From contig CANNBV010000006.1 in NCBI GenBank assembly GCA_947502975.1, positions 1 through 64,000 of the forward strand: DNA of 64,000 bases. The letters are read 5' to 3'. The position numbers were made by a program, and so were the translations under genes. Under the pieces are notes generated by a model. It was not told the DNA's origin. It saw only the letters and a list, made by a program, of their open reading frames with translations, and did not search any database. Positions 16,927 to 24,993 of this stretch are shown in pieces; the first letter of the stretch is position 1; each line of letters opens with the position of its first letter. This DNA is from an uncultured Flavobacteriaceae bacterium (lineage in GTDB: Bacteria; Bacteroidota; Bacteroidia; Flavobacteriales; Flavobacteriaceae).

Positions 16927-18003
16927 ATGAAAAAACGGATAATTGGAATTGATGTGGCAAGAGCTATAGCTATCATCGGAATGATAATAGTGAATTTTAA
17001 AGTCGTTTTTGGTAATACTGGATCCAATTGGGTAAAATCTGTTGCAAGTGTTTTCGATGGAAAAGCAGCGGCAACATTTGTTGTTATAGCTGGTATTGGA
17101 CTTGCTTTAATTACAAACTCTGCTATTGATCAAAAAGACAAACTCAAATTAAAAATTGCTCGAAATAGAATTATCAAAAGAGCTATATTTCTGTTCATTA
17201 TTGGAATTTCATATATAGCAATTTGGCCAGCAGATATTCTACATTTTTATGGTATTTATATGGCAATAACAATCTTGCTGTTGTCTAGTAAAGAAAAAAC
17301 TATTTTAATTTCAGCTATCTCTTTTATTATAGCCTTTCCAATACTAATGGCATTTTGGGGTTACGAAACGGGTTGGGATTTTGATACATTAAGCTATCAA
17401 GAATTTTGGTCAATAAAAGGGTTTATTAGAAATCTATTTTATAATGGTTTTCACCCAGTAATTCCTTGGACCGCTTTTATGCTATTTGGTTATTGGTTTG
17501 GTAAACAGGATTTACATAACGAAAAATTTATAAAAAAAACATTTTGGGTTAGTACAATCATTTTTATTGCTATTCAAGTACTTTCATATTTGTCTATTTC
17601 ATTTTTATCAGAAGGAAACCAAGATTCTGCAAAAGCATTATCCGAAATTCTTGGAACCAATCCTATGCCACCATTACCAATTTATATGTGCAATGGTATT
17701 GCAATTTCTTTCGCCATAATTTCTGCTTGTATAATGATTTCCAAACGATTTGAGAATAGTTTTATAATTGATGCTTTAAACAAAACTGGACAATTAGCTT
17801 TGACTTTCTACGTAGCGCATGTTATTATCGGAATGGGAATAGTAGAAGCAATAAATCCTTCTGAAATGGGAAAATACTCTATTGAATTTTCTGTGATTTA
17901 TGCGTTAGGGTTTAGTCTATTATGCATTGTATTTGCAGTAATCTGGAGAAAATATAAAAAAACAGGACCATTAGAGTGGCTTATGCGAAAAATAACAGAT
18001 TGA
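16927..18003 (+). CDS. DUF418-type membrane protein (cassette gene G)
   Basis: A 358-residue polytopic membrane protein. RIIGIDVARAIAIIGMIIVNFKVVFG at the N terminus and the C-terminal LNKTGQLALTFYVAHVIIGMGIVEAI fit the DUF418/YeiB-like acyltransferase superfamily that also contains the HGSNAT-like proteins. The function is unknown in most members, probably transfer of acyl groups at the membrane. Eighty bases separate it from gene F; there the pair TCTCTTTT/AAAAGAGA flanks the start codon. It is followed directly by spacer S4. Confidence 0.7.
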   Translation: MKKRIIGIDVARAIAIIGMIIVNFKVVFGNTGSNWVKSVASVFDGKAAATFVVIAGIGLALITNSAIDQKDKLKLKIARNRIIKRAIFLFIIGISYIAIWPADILHFYGIYMAITILLLSSKEKTILISAISFIIAFPILMAFWGYETGWDFDTLSYQEFWSIKGFIRNLFYNGFHPVIPWTAFMLFGYWFGKQDLHNEKFIKKTFWVSTIIFIAIQVLSYLSISFLSEGNQDSAKALSEILGTNPMPPLPIYMCNGIAISFAIISACIMISKRFENSFIIDALNKTGQLALTFYVAHVIIGMGIVEAINPSEMGKYSIEFSVIYALGFSLLCIVFAVIWRKYKKTGPLEWLMRKITD

Positions 18004-18010
18004 AAAAACT

Positions 18011-18134
18011 AGTTACAAAAAGGTGTATAGTTCATTGCTCGGGTTTATGTTAATCGGAAAATTCGAAGGATTTACCTTAGGTTCGGTTCCTTTTGCTAAA
18101 TTAGTTGTGAAGCAATCGATACTAACCGTTCTAA
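18011..18134 (+). repeat. Cassette spacer S4
   Basis: The left end AGTTACAAAAAGGTGTATAGTTCATTGCTCGGGTTTATG resembles S2 (TAACAACGTATATAACTTATTGCTTGGTT). The right end TGAAGCAATCGATACTAACCGTT (18108-18130) pairs with the left as an imperfect inverted repeat (TTCATTGCT against AGCAATC). An open frame with a GTG start crosses the whole element. Confidence 0.55.
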
Positions 18135-18148
18135 AATATCTGAGAACA

Positions 18149-18709
18149 TTGAGTTTAAAAGAGAAAATATTTGAGAAATATGATGAATTTAGTTTACTTG
18201 AAAACCAAACTGAAAAGGACATTTTACGCTCTGAAATCAAAACAATACTAGCGGAATATTCTGAAATGGATTCCAATTGTTATCATCTGCTTGGACTTGT
18301 TGATTATGAATCAGACGACTGGAAAGAAAATATTGAAGCCTCTATTGGAAATTTTAAAAAGGCAATTGAATTAGATAAGGATAATTTTTTAGCTCAATTA
18401 TATTTAGCACACTGTTACCACGATTTGAATAGATTGGAATTGGCTTTGGAAAACTATAACAAAGTTGACAGAGAAAAACTAAAAGTGTTTCAAGTATGGA
18501 GATACACAAAACTGATTGAACAAATTGGATATTGCCAATATAAGCTTGGAAATAAACAAATTGGAGAGCAACACTTTGAGGAAGTTTTGGAATGGTATAA
18601 AAAACTTCCAGAAATCGACCGAGCTGTTCCATCTGAATTAATTGAATGTTTACCAAAAAATCATCGGATTGTAACCGAAATGAAAAAGATAGAAAGTTAT
18701 TTAGAATAA
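18149..18709 (+). CDS. TPR-like protein (cassette gene H)
   Basis: A helical protein with tetratricopeptide-like units (SIGNFKKAIELDKDNFLAQLYLAHCYHDLNRLELALENYNKVD, then YCQYKLGNKQIGEQHFEEVLEWYKKLP). The ORF track starts at GTG 18023, but those first 42 codons lie inside spacer S4 and do not look like protein. I prefer the in-frame TTG at 18149 (LSLKEKIFEKYDEFSLLE), giving 186 residues. It has no signal peptide. It presumably mediates protein contacts; the partner is unknown. The start needs testing. Confidence 0.6.
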   Translation: MSLKEKIFEKYDEFSLLENQTEKDILRSEIKTILAEYSEMDSNCYHLLGLVDYESDDWKENIEASIGNFKKAIELDKDNFLAQLYLAHCYHDLNRLELALENYNKVDREKLKVFQVWRYTKLIEQIGYCQYKLGNKQIGEQHFEEVLEWYKKLPEIDRAVPSELIECLPKNHRIVTEMKKIESYLE

Positions 18710-18716
18710 AAAAACG

Positions 18717-18848
18717 TTTTACAACAATAACCATAATTCATTGTGATTTTATGCCATACCAAAATAAAAGTATAAATCAAACGGATGGATTTTGGTAGAA
18801 TAATCCTGCGGATGATTCCGCATCGAAATCATAACCAAACCGTTAGGC
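18717..18848 (+). repeat. Cassette spacer S5 with GTTAGGC core
   Basis: The left end TTTTACAACAATAACCATAATTCATTGTG resembles the S1/S7 left ends. The interior holds CCTGCGGATGATTCCGCATCG hairpins. The right end is ATAACCAAACCGTTAGGC, whose GTTAGGC fits GTTRRRY exactly. A further 60 bases of leader precede the CPBP gene. Confidence 0.6.
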
Positions 18849-18908
18849 ACAACGTAACAGTACTATGACCGCGTCGTCTTCCTAGAACAAACTAATCTTA
18901 AAAGCATA

Positions 18909-19763
18909 ATGCCTAAAAATTTATCGGAACATAGAGAAACTTGGACAACGATTTTTATTTTTATCACAATTGTTACTATTATTAGTTCGCTATTTCATTT
19001 TGCAATAGTTAATCTATATCCTTCGCGAATATATATTGGAGGTCTAATGTGGTGTCCAGCTGTAGCCGCCATAGTTACGCTAAAACTAAAAAAACGACCT
19101 ATTTCTTCACTAAATTGGAATTGGGGAAATTGGAAGTATATTCGATTTTCATATTTTATTCCTGCTTTATATGGCGTAATCACTTATATACTAATCTGGA
19201 TTTTTGGATTTGGAAGTTTAACAAATAGAGAAGCTATTACGGATTGGGCAAAAGATCTTGGTTTGATTGGTATAGGAACATTAAATACTACATCAATTAT
19301 AGTCATAGCTATTATCTTATTAGGAACTATAGAAGTAATACGATCTGCAGCAACAACTTTAGGAGAGGAAATTGGGTGGCGAGGTTTTTTTATTTATGAA
19401 TTAAGAAAAGTGCTTTCCTTTACTGGTGTTTCCCTTTTTAGCGGGATTGTTTGGGCATCTTGGCACTGGCCATTAATTGTATACTACGGAGATAATGTAA
19501 TATTGGAATTAACAACATTTTATGTAGTTATTATAGCAATGTCATTTATTATGACATACTATACTTTTAAATCTAAAAGTCTATGGCCCGCAGTAATATT
19601 TCACGCAGTAAGTAATGTGTATATTCAAAAAATATTGCCTGAATTAACAATTAAGAATGAGGGAACGGAACATTGGCTTGGTGAAAACGGAATTATGTTT
19701 GCAATTGTTACGTGTATTTTTGGATTTTACTTTTGGAGAAAAGCAATTAAAGAAAAATTATAA
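18909..19763 (+). CDS. CPBP family intramembrane glutamic endopeptidase (cassette gene I)
   Basis: A 284-residue polytopic protein of the CAAX-protease/bacteriocin-processing (CPBP, Abi) family. Motif 1, LGEEIGWRGFFIYEL, supplies the catalytic EE and R near residue 155. Motif 2, WASWHWPL, supplies the first histidine. HAVSN near the C terminus is motif 4. Bacterial members cleave membrane substrates and in some cases give immunity to peptide bacteriocins. It is flanked by spacers S5 and S6. Whether it relates to the bacteriocin-like operon 37 kb away cannot be told from sequence. Confidence 0.85.
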   Translation: MPKNLSEHRETWTTIFIFITIVTIISSLFHFAIVNLYPSRIYIGGLMWCPAVAAIVTLKLKKRPISSLNWNWGNWKYIRFSYFIPALYGVITYILIWIFGFGSLTNREAITDWAKDLGLIGIGTLNTTSIIVIAIILLGTIEVIRSAATTLGEEIGWRGFFIYELRKVLSFTGVSLFSGIVWASWHWPLIVYYGDNVILELTTFYVVIIAMSFIMTYYTFKSKSLWPAVIFHAVSNVYIQKILPELTIKNEGTEHWLGENGIMFAIVTCIFGFYFWRKAIKEKL

Positions 19764-20014
19764 GTAAAAAACAGCGCCCAATGCCGTATTAATTAATACT
19801 ACAGCTGGAAATCACAGCTAATCTTCCCTGATTAATCATCCATGAAGTGTTGAATGTAATAGCTTCTCGACATATTTTAAGCTATCTTTGGTTAGTCGAC
19901 TCAAAACTACACACATCAGCGTGTATAATGAATGAGGTGTAATTATGACACTCGTGAGGCTCGCCTCGCTTCACCATACAAAGTGGACGTTGTGCTTAAT
20001 GTAAAATTTCATCA
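19764..20014 (+). repeat. Cassette spacer S6 (19918-19995 is the conserved part)
   Basis: The gap of 251 bases ends in a fold-back. The left end is AGCGTGTATAATGAATGAGGTG. A GAGGC-TC-GCCTC hairpin lies in the middle, and the right end is TTCACCATACAAAGTGGACGTTGTGC. TGTATAATG... and ...CCATACAAAGT are imperfectly complementary. The core GTTGTGC differs from GTTRRRY at one base. The first 150 bases of the gap hold only short repeats (TTAATTAATAC, CAGCTGGAAATCACAGCT). Confidence 0.5.
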
Positions 20015-20755
20015 ATGAAAGACAAATTAGGACTAATATTTATTCATGGTGCCGGATTGGGAAATCATATTTGGAATGACCTCCATGACCTCCAACAGAA
20101 TTTAAACTATTTGTACTTAATGATTGAATTCCCAAATAGAAATGCAGGCGACAACGCAAATTCCAAATTAAGTTTCGAAGATTATGTTACAAAAGCAATT
20201 TCGGATACGAAAAATTTTGAAAAGCAAAAAGTAATTATTGTTTCTCACTCAATTGGGGGGCTTATTGGACTAAGAATCGCAGAACATTTAAAAGACAAAG
20301 TAGTTGGATTTGTTGGAATTGGTTCTGCAATCCCAAAAAACGGAAAATCATTTATTTCTTGTCTACCTTTTCCCCAAAAGCTAATAATGCCATTGATCAT
20401 GAAATTGGCAGGTACCAAACCACCAAAATCGGCTATTGAAAATGGATTATGTAATGATTTAAAGCCATCACAATCGAAAAAGATTGTCGAAAAATTTACA
20501 GCTGAATCAAGAAGCCTGTACACAGATAATTCTAAAACAGTAATTCCCAACGTAAACAAACTATATATAGAATTGACTAACGATAGAGAATTCCCCTTAC
20601 CTGTTCAAAGGAAAATGGCAGAAAATCTGAATTGTAAAAACATTGTATCACTTGACAGTGGTCATTTACCAATGTTAAGTGTTCCAGAAAAACTTACCGG
20701 AATTTTGAATGCATTTATTGATAGTTGTATGGAACAGGATTTAGAAAATATCTAA
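20015..20755 (+). CDS. Alpha/beta hydrolase (cassette gene J)
   Basis: A 246-residue cytosolic alpha/beta-hydrolase. LIFIHGAGLGNHIWND carries the HG oxyanion motif. The nucleophile elbow is VSHSIGG with S79, where serine replaces the usual first glycine of GxSxG. An acidic residue lies in ELTNDREFPL (about 190) and the catalytic histidine in DSGHLPML (about 216). Substrate is unknown; esterase or lipase activity is plausible. The stop codon abuts the left end of spacer S7. This is the last gene of the island. Confidence 0.8.
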   Translation: MKDKLGLIFIHGAGLGNHIWNDLHDLQQNLNYLYLMIEFPNRNAGDNANSKLSFEDYVTKAISDTKNFEKQKVIIVSHSIGGLIGLRIAEHLKDKVVGFVGIGSAIPKNGKSFISCLPFPQKLIMPLIMKLAGTKPPKSAIENGLCNDLKPSQSKKIVEKFTAESRSLYTDNSKTVIPNVNKLYIELTNDREFPLPVQRKMAENLNCKNIVSLDSGHLPMLSVPEKLTGILNAFIDSCMEQDLENI

Positions 20756-20830
20756 TACAACAATGGCTATAAGTAATAGCCTGTAACGCGTGAAATCACT
20801 TTTCGTAAGCGCTCTCAAAAATAAAACATA
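20755..20830 (+). repeat. Cassette spacer S7 (left half recognisable)
   Basis: TACAACAATGGCTATAAGTAATAGCC (20755-20781) matches the left end of S1 at 24 of 26 bases. A matching right end with a GTT core is not evident, and a different dispersed repeat begins near 20935. The array may have been truncated here. Confidence 0.55.
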
Positions 20831-20934
20831 TTTTAAATTTAAACACTTGAGCTAGCAGATAGGTGCGTTAAGGATAGAAGCGGCATCCTTTTTATGGTTA
20901 AAACATATGTATTTTGATATTTGAGCACAAAGTA

Positions 20935-21025
20935 ATGAGATTGCTTCGTCGCCCTCTCCTCGCAATGACACCATAAAAAGATACAGCGGATAGCCTGACC
21001 ACGCCACAGGCGTGGTAACGCCCAA
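20935..21025 (-). repeat. Dispersed repeat copy R1 (GGGCGTTACC family)
   Basis: Read on the minus strand this is GGGCGTTACCACGCC-TGTG-GCGTGG, then TCAGGCTATCCGCTGTATC and GTGTCATTGCGAGGAGAGGGCGACGAAGCAATCTC. It is clearly more GC-rich than its surroundings. Blocks GGGCGTTACC and GTCNGGCT recur at 23932 and 38639. The two overlapping ORFs of the track here are not genes. Confidence 0.55.
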
Positions 21026-21030
21026 AAACA

Positions 21031-21057
21031 AAAAATCCCACACAAGGCGGGATTTTT
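21031..21057. terminator. Bidirectional terminator between the island and glyA
   Basis: AAAAATCCC (21031-21039) and GGGATTTTT (21049-21057) form a 9-bp stem with a 9-base loop, with A and T runs on either side. It can serve both convergent units. Confidence 0.75.
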
Positions 21058-21080
21058 AAATTTTATAGCTGCTTAAACTT

Positions 21081-21116
21081 ACTTCGACTTCGCTCAGTAA
21101 GGAGTTCAGCATGACA
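21081..21116 (-). repeat. TGTCATGCTGAA element after glyA
   Basis: On the minus strand TGTCATGCTGAACTCCTTACTGAGCGAAGTCGAAGTAAG begins eight bases after the glyA stop. Its first 12 bases equal those of the element after sucC at 3411-3422. The rest is a CTTACT-related fold-back. Confidence 0.45.
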
Positions 21117-21124
21117 CTTGTTTA

Positions 21125-22396
21125 TTACACAAACAACGGCTTATCCTTCATCATAGTATTTACACGTGCTTTTACCGATTCTAAAGTCGCTTCGTTATCG
21201 AAATTAGTAATGACCTCGTCTATTAGCTCTACTATCACTTTCATGTCGTCTTCCTTACAACCACGTGTGGTGATTGCAGCAGTACCTAAACGAATACCTG
21301 AAGTTACAAATGGTGATTTATCATCAAATGGCACCATGTTTTTATTTGCGGTAATATCTGCTTTTACTAAGGCTTGCTCTGCATCTTTTCCAGAAACGTT
21401 TTTGTTTCTAAGGTCGATAAGCATCATGTGGTTATCGGTTCCTCCAGAAATGATGTTGTAATCTTTAGCAACTAATGCCTCGGCCATTGCTGATGCATTC
21501 TTTTTTACTTGTAATTGGTAGTTTAAAAACTCATCTGTTAATGCCTCACCAAATGCAATTGCTTTTGCTGCGATGATATGTTCTAAAGGCCCGCCTTGGT
21601 TTCCTGGGAAAACAGCTGAATCTAACAACGACGACATTTTTCTTAATTTTCCACTCTTTAGAGTGATACCAAATGGGTTATCAAAATCTTTTCCCATCAT
21701 AATCATACCTCCTCTTGGACCTCTTAAGGTTTTATGCGTTGTTGTGGTTACAACGTGACAATGTGGTAACGGATCGTTTAAAATACCTTTAGCGATAAGT
21801 CCTGCAGGATGTGAAATATCTGCCAATAAAATAGCACCAACGCTATCGGCAATGTCTCTAAAACGCTTAAAATCTATATCTCTTGAATATGCAGACGCCC
21901 CAGCGATAATAAGCTTAGGTTGCTCTTTTGTAGCAATCTCCTGAATTTTATCGTAGTTCAACACACCTGTGTCCTTTTCAACACCATAAAACACTGGATT
22001 GTACAAACGCCCTGAAAAGTTTACTGGCGACCCATGTGTTAAATGCCCTCCGTGTGACAAATCGAAACCTAAAATAGTATCTCCAGGCTTAATACAAGCG
22101 TGGTATACTGCAGTGTTAGCCTGACTTCCAGAGTGTGGTTGTACATTTACATACTCCGCATTAAACAAAGCTTTGGCTCTATCAATAGCTATTTGCTCTA
22201 CTTCGTCAACCACCTCACAGCCGCCGTAGTAACGCTTGCCTGGATACCCTTCAGCATACTTATTGGTTAATACAGAACCGCCAGCTTCCATCACTTGGTC
22301 ACTAACAAAATTCTCTGATGCTATAAGTTCTATACCATGTAATTGGCGCTCTTTTTCGGCTTGAATAAGTTCAAAAATTTGTTCGTCGCGTTGCAT
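21125..22396 (-). CDS. glyA: Serine hydroxymethyltransferase
   Basis: GlyA is the PLP enzyme that interconverts serine and glycine and charges tetrahydrofolate with one-carbon units. The 423 residues match the bacterial family. [41 protein letters not shown] and [17 protein letters not shown] are the N-terminal signatures. [20 protein letters not shown] carries the PLP lysine (about residue 222), and [15 protein letters not shown] lies at the C-terminal end. It is monocistronic and divergent from fahA, with a promoter box 29 bases upstream. Confidence 0.97.
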   Translation of the reverse strand: MQRDEQIFELIQAEKERQLHGIELIASENFVSDQVMEAGGSVLTNKYAEGYPGKRYYGGCEVVDEVEQIAIDRAKALFNAEYVNVQPHSGSQANTAVYHACIKPGDTILGFDLSHGGHLTHGSPVNFSGRLYNPVFYGVEKDTGVLNYDKIQEIATKEQPKLIIAGASAYSRDIDFKRFRDIADSVGAILLADISHPAGLIAKGILNDPLPHCHVVTTTTHKTLRGPRGGMIMMGKDFDNPFGITLKSGKLRKMSSLLDSAVFPGNQGGPLEHIIAAKAIAFGEALTDEFLNYQLQVKKNASAMAEALVAKDYNIISGGTDNHMMLIDLRNKNVSGKDAEQALVKADITANKNMVPFDDKSPFVTSGIRLGTAAITTRGCKEDDMKVIVELIDEVITNFDNEATLESVKARVNTMMKDKPLFV

Positions 22397-22424
22397 AAAA
22401 TTAAATTGTCGTTAAATAATTGCG

Positions 22425-22460
22425 CAAAAATAACAAATACAAGCCTTAAAAACATCAAAA
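22425..22460 (-). promoter_or_regulatory. glyA promoter (TTTTG-23 nt-TATTTTTG)
   Basis: On the minus strand TTTTG (22460-22456) precedes TATTTTTG (22432-22425) by 23 bases, fitting the TTG/TAnnTTTG promoter at the long end of accepted spacing. Confidence 0.5.
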
Positions 22461-22557
22461 TACATATATTTACTAAGCAAGTTATACACCGATTTATTAA
22501 CCTTGTAATGAAACGTATATTTTATTGATTTTTTTCTATAAAAATGAAAAAAATACG

Positions 22558-22565
22558 TAGGTTTG
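22558..22565 (+). promoter_or_regulatory. Bacteroidota -7 box (TAGGTTTG) for fahA
   Basis: TAGGTTTG fits TAnnTTTG and lies 25 bases before the fahA ATG. The -33 element is not clear. Confidence 0.4.
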
Positions 22566-22589
22566 ATAAGCAAATAAAAAGATAAAAAT

Positions 22590-23873
22590 ATGCCTTTGTC
22601 AGCAAATAATCCAGATAGAACGTCGTGGTTGCACGTCGATAAAAATTCCGATTTTCCCATTCAAAACATTCCTTTTGGTGTGTTTTTAACACGAGATGAT
22701 ATCATCACCATTGGTACACGAATTGGTGACACTGCTATAGATTTAGGCGCATTGCACCAATTAGGATATTTTGATGGCATTCCTTTAACAGACGATATCT
22801 TTCTTCAAGACACTCTAAACGACTTTATTGCAGACGGTAGAAAAACGTGGCGCTTGGTACGCAATCGTATTGCCGAAGTTTTTGATGCTGAAAACAATGC
22901 ATTAAAAGACAACAAAAAACACAAAGAAATTGTACTCTTTCGTTTGGATGAAATAGAAATGCAGTTACCTGTGCAAATAGGAGATTATACCGATTTTTAC
23001 TCAAGTATAGAACACGCCACAAATGTAGGCACCATGTTTAGGGATCCTGATAATGCACTATTACCAAACTGGTTGCATATTCCTGTGGGTTATCATGGTA
23101 GAAGTTCGTCTATAATTCCATCGGGGATTCCGGTACACCGTCCACAAGGGCAAACCTTACCAAGCGATGCTAAAACACCTGTTTTTGGTCCGAGTAAGTT
23201 GGTAGATTTTGAGTTAGAAATGGCATTTATTACCACAGATGCTAACGACTTGGGAGAACCTATTCCTATCGAAGAAGCTGAAGAATATATCTTCGGTCTC
23301 GTATTATTAAACGATTGGAGCGCACGCGACATCCAAAAGTGGGAATACGTGCCGCTAGGTCCGTTTTTAGCAAAAAATTTCGCTTCATCCATTTCACCGT
23401 GGATTATCACCTTAGATGCTCTGGAACCTTATCGCGTAGAAGGCCCAAAACCAAAACAAAAACAATTGCCATATTTGCAAAGTAAAGGCGCAAAGAGTTT
23501 CGATATCAATCTAGAAGTAGCTTTGCAACCAAAAGGCGCTAAGGAAACTGTGGTAAGTAAATCCAACTTCAAACACATGTATTGGAATATGTCGCAACAA
23601 TTGGCACACCATACCGTAAACGGATGCCCAGTAAACTCAGGAGATATGATGGGAAGCGGCACCATTTCTGGCCCTACCGAAGATAGCTACGGCTCTATGC
23701 TAGAACTCACCTGGAAAGGTGAAAAACCACTAAAAATGGCAGATGGTACGGAACGAAAATTCATCAACGACCACGATACAGTCATCATGCGTGGGTATTG
23801 CGAAAAAGACGGCACACGCATCGGTTTTGGCGAAGTTACCACAAAACTATTGCCAGTTTACAGTAAAAAGTAA
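22590..23873 (+). CDS. fahA: Fumarylacetoacetase
   Basis: This enzyme hydrolyses fumarylacetoacetate to fumarate and acetoacetate, the last step of tyrosine breakdown. The 427 residues match the family. The N-terminal domain (1-115; PIQNIPFGVF) is followed by the metal-dependent FAH fold: DFYSSIEHATNVGTMFRDPDNALLPNWLHIPVGYHGRSSSI with catalytic and metal residues, LVDFELEMAFI, NDWSARDIQKWEYVPLGPFLAKNF and GDMMGSGTISGP. The other tyrosine catabolic genes (hmgA, hpd) are not in the window. It ends at a terminator and then a dispersed repeat. Confidence 0.96.
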   Translation: MPLSANNPDRTSWLHVDKNSDFPIQNIPFGVFLTRDDIITIGTRIGDTAIDLGALHQLGYFDGIPLTDDIFLQDTLNDFIADGRKTWRLVRNRIAEVFDAENNALKDNKKHKEIVLFRLDEIEMQLPVQIGDYTDFYSSIEHATNVGTMFRDPDNALLPNWLHIPVGYHGRSSSIIPSGIPVHRPQGQTLPSDAKTPVFGPSKLVDFELEMAFITTDANDLGEPIPIEEAEEYIFGLVLLNDWSARDIQKWEYVPLGPFLAKNFASSISPWIITLDALEPYRVEGPKPKQKQLPYLQSKGAKSFDINLEVALQPKGAKETVVSKSNFKHMYWNMSQQLAHHTVNGCPVNSGDMMGSGTISGPTEDSYGSMLELTWKGEKPLKMADGTERKFINDHDTVIMRGYCEKDGTRIGFGEVTTKLLPVYSKK

Positions 23874-23901
23874 CAGTGTATCACAAACAAATTAGCAATA
23901 G

Positions 23902-23928
23902 AAATCCTGCCTAGTGTAGGATTTTTTA
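23902..23928 (+). terminator. Rho-independent terminator after fahA
   Basis: AAATCCT (23902-23908) and AGGATTT (23918-23924) form the stem, followed by T residues. Confidence 0.7.
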
Positions 23929-23931
23929 TTT

Positions 23932-24075
23932 GGGCGTTACCCCACTTGTTCGCTGAGGCTCTCGAAGCGGGGTCGGGCTTTCCATTACAAGTCCTCGCAC
24001 CTCCTTCGTCGGGCTGTGGGCTTTCCTCTGCAATCCCTAACGCAGGGTCTGTTTGCTTTGGCCTTCACTCAATCT
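23932..24075 (+). repeat. Dispersed repeat copy R2 (GGGCGTTACC family)
   Basis: GGGCGTTACCCC, GGGGTCGGGCTTTCC, CCTCCTTCGTCGGGC and CAATCCCTAACGCAGGG follow one another in a GC-rich block unlike its AT-rich surroundings. The same blocks in the same order occur at 38639-38730. The GCGTTA and TAACGC ends are inverted repeats. The ORF predicted at 23946-24152 lies on it and is not a gene. Confidence 0.6.
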
Positions 24076-24148
24076 ATAAGTCTTTTCTATTTGAAATGTA
24101 TGATGACATATCATACCGTTTACGATGTTCTTATAAAACTTACAAAAT

Positions 24149-24676
24149 ATGAACGCAAAACTTATTTTTCTATCCTTACTCATTAGCCTAATTTATGGAT
24201 GCTCAAGAGACGAATCAGACCCCATTATTGAGACTAGCGCAAACCTAACTTTAAATATTGCTGGTATGCAGGAAATTGTATTAGAAAACACCTCAGGAAC
24301 AGCAATGGGAAGTAATTATGAATCAGGGTTTCGTGAATCTGCGGAAATAATTGCAACAAATAGTTTAAATGATGTTACCGTTACAATTAATTTAGTAGAT
24401 AATACAAGTGCTATCGGAACAAAAGATTTACAACCCGGTGAAACCATAAGTATAGACCCTACGATGTCTGTAGGAGTTTATGCAACATTAAATATCGACA
24501 ATGGTACTATATACGAAGCAAACTCTGGTACAATTAGCATATCGTTTTATGATTATGAATCTCAAAGCGGTGACAAAATCATAGTCTCTGGTAGTTTTAA
24601 TGTCTCAGATGGCAATCAATCTGCAACTGGAACATTCTCAAATATTAAACTCAATTGCACAGAATGTGGTGGATAA
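24149..24676 (+). CDS. Small lipoprotein of unknown function
   Basis: A 175-residue lipoprotein (MNAKLIFLSLLISLIYGC, lipobox IYGC) followed by an acidic spacer (SRDESDP), typical of surface-directed lipoproteins in Bacteroidota. The rest is an all-beta domain with a final CTECGG, and no enzyme motif is visible. I do not recognise it. It lies between repeat R2 and a degraded open frame, so it may sit in a plastic spot. Confidence 0.6.
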   Translation: MNAKLIFLSLLISLIYGCSRDESDPIIETSANLTLNIAGMQEIVLENTSGTAMGSNYESGFRESAEIIATNSLNDVTVTINLVDNTSAIGTKDLQPGETISIDPTMSVGVYATLNIDNGTIYEANSGTISISFYDYESQSGDKIIVSGSFNVSDGNQSATGTFSNIKLNCTECGG

Positions 24677-24690
24677 AGAGTTACAGCTAA

Positions 24691-24867
24691 ACAACTGTTC
24701 AACATATTTTCAAATCAATATTCAAATTAGTCCGTAGCATTTTTGCTTCACCAGATTATAGCACTTTAAGCTTAAAACACATACTTACTCTTGGCTTTCT
24801 AGAAGGGAAACTCATACTAAATCATTTAGAAGAAAACATTCTGAAATTTAAAAAACACCTTAAATAA
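24691..24867 (+). pseudogene. Possible gene remnant (58 codons, no start)
   Basis: After the lipoprotein stop an open frame without ATG reads TTVQHIFKSIFKLVRSIFASPDYSTLSLKH, continues through ILTLGFLEGKLILNHLEENIL and ends at TAA 24865-24867. Its amphipathic helical character looks more like protein than the surrounding DNA, but no family is recognised and no start exists. It could be the 3' end of a decayed gene. Low confidence. Confidence 0.25.
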
Positions 24868-24993
24868 GAAAGAATAAACTTTCAAAATTGAATTATTTTT
24901 TACATTTTAACGTATATATTGGTATTTCATAGATATATTCATTATTTTGGCACCACAATTGAATAGGTAACCAAAACCTTTAAATTTAGACCC

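Noticed and set aside
13791-20830. Prophage or integrative element
   Set aside because: No integrase, capsid, relaxase, transposase or tRNA attachment site is present; spacers between single genes fit a cassette array better.
20839-21045. Two overlapping minus-strand ORFs of 68 and 63 residues
   Set aside because: Both overlie dispersed repeat R1 and the cassette island border in two frames; neither shows a family or start context.
22343-22660. Small ORFs on both strands between glyA and fahA
   Set aside because: They overlap the glyA start and two promoter boxes and have random composition.
23946-24152. 68-residue plus-strand ORF in the track
   Set aside because: It lies across dispersed repeat R2, has biased GC-rich composition and no initiation context; the same repeat elsewhere has no ORF.
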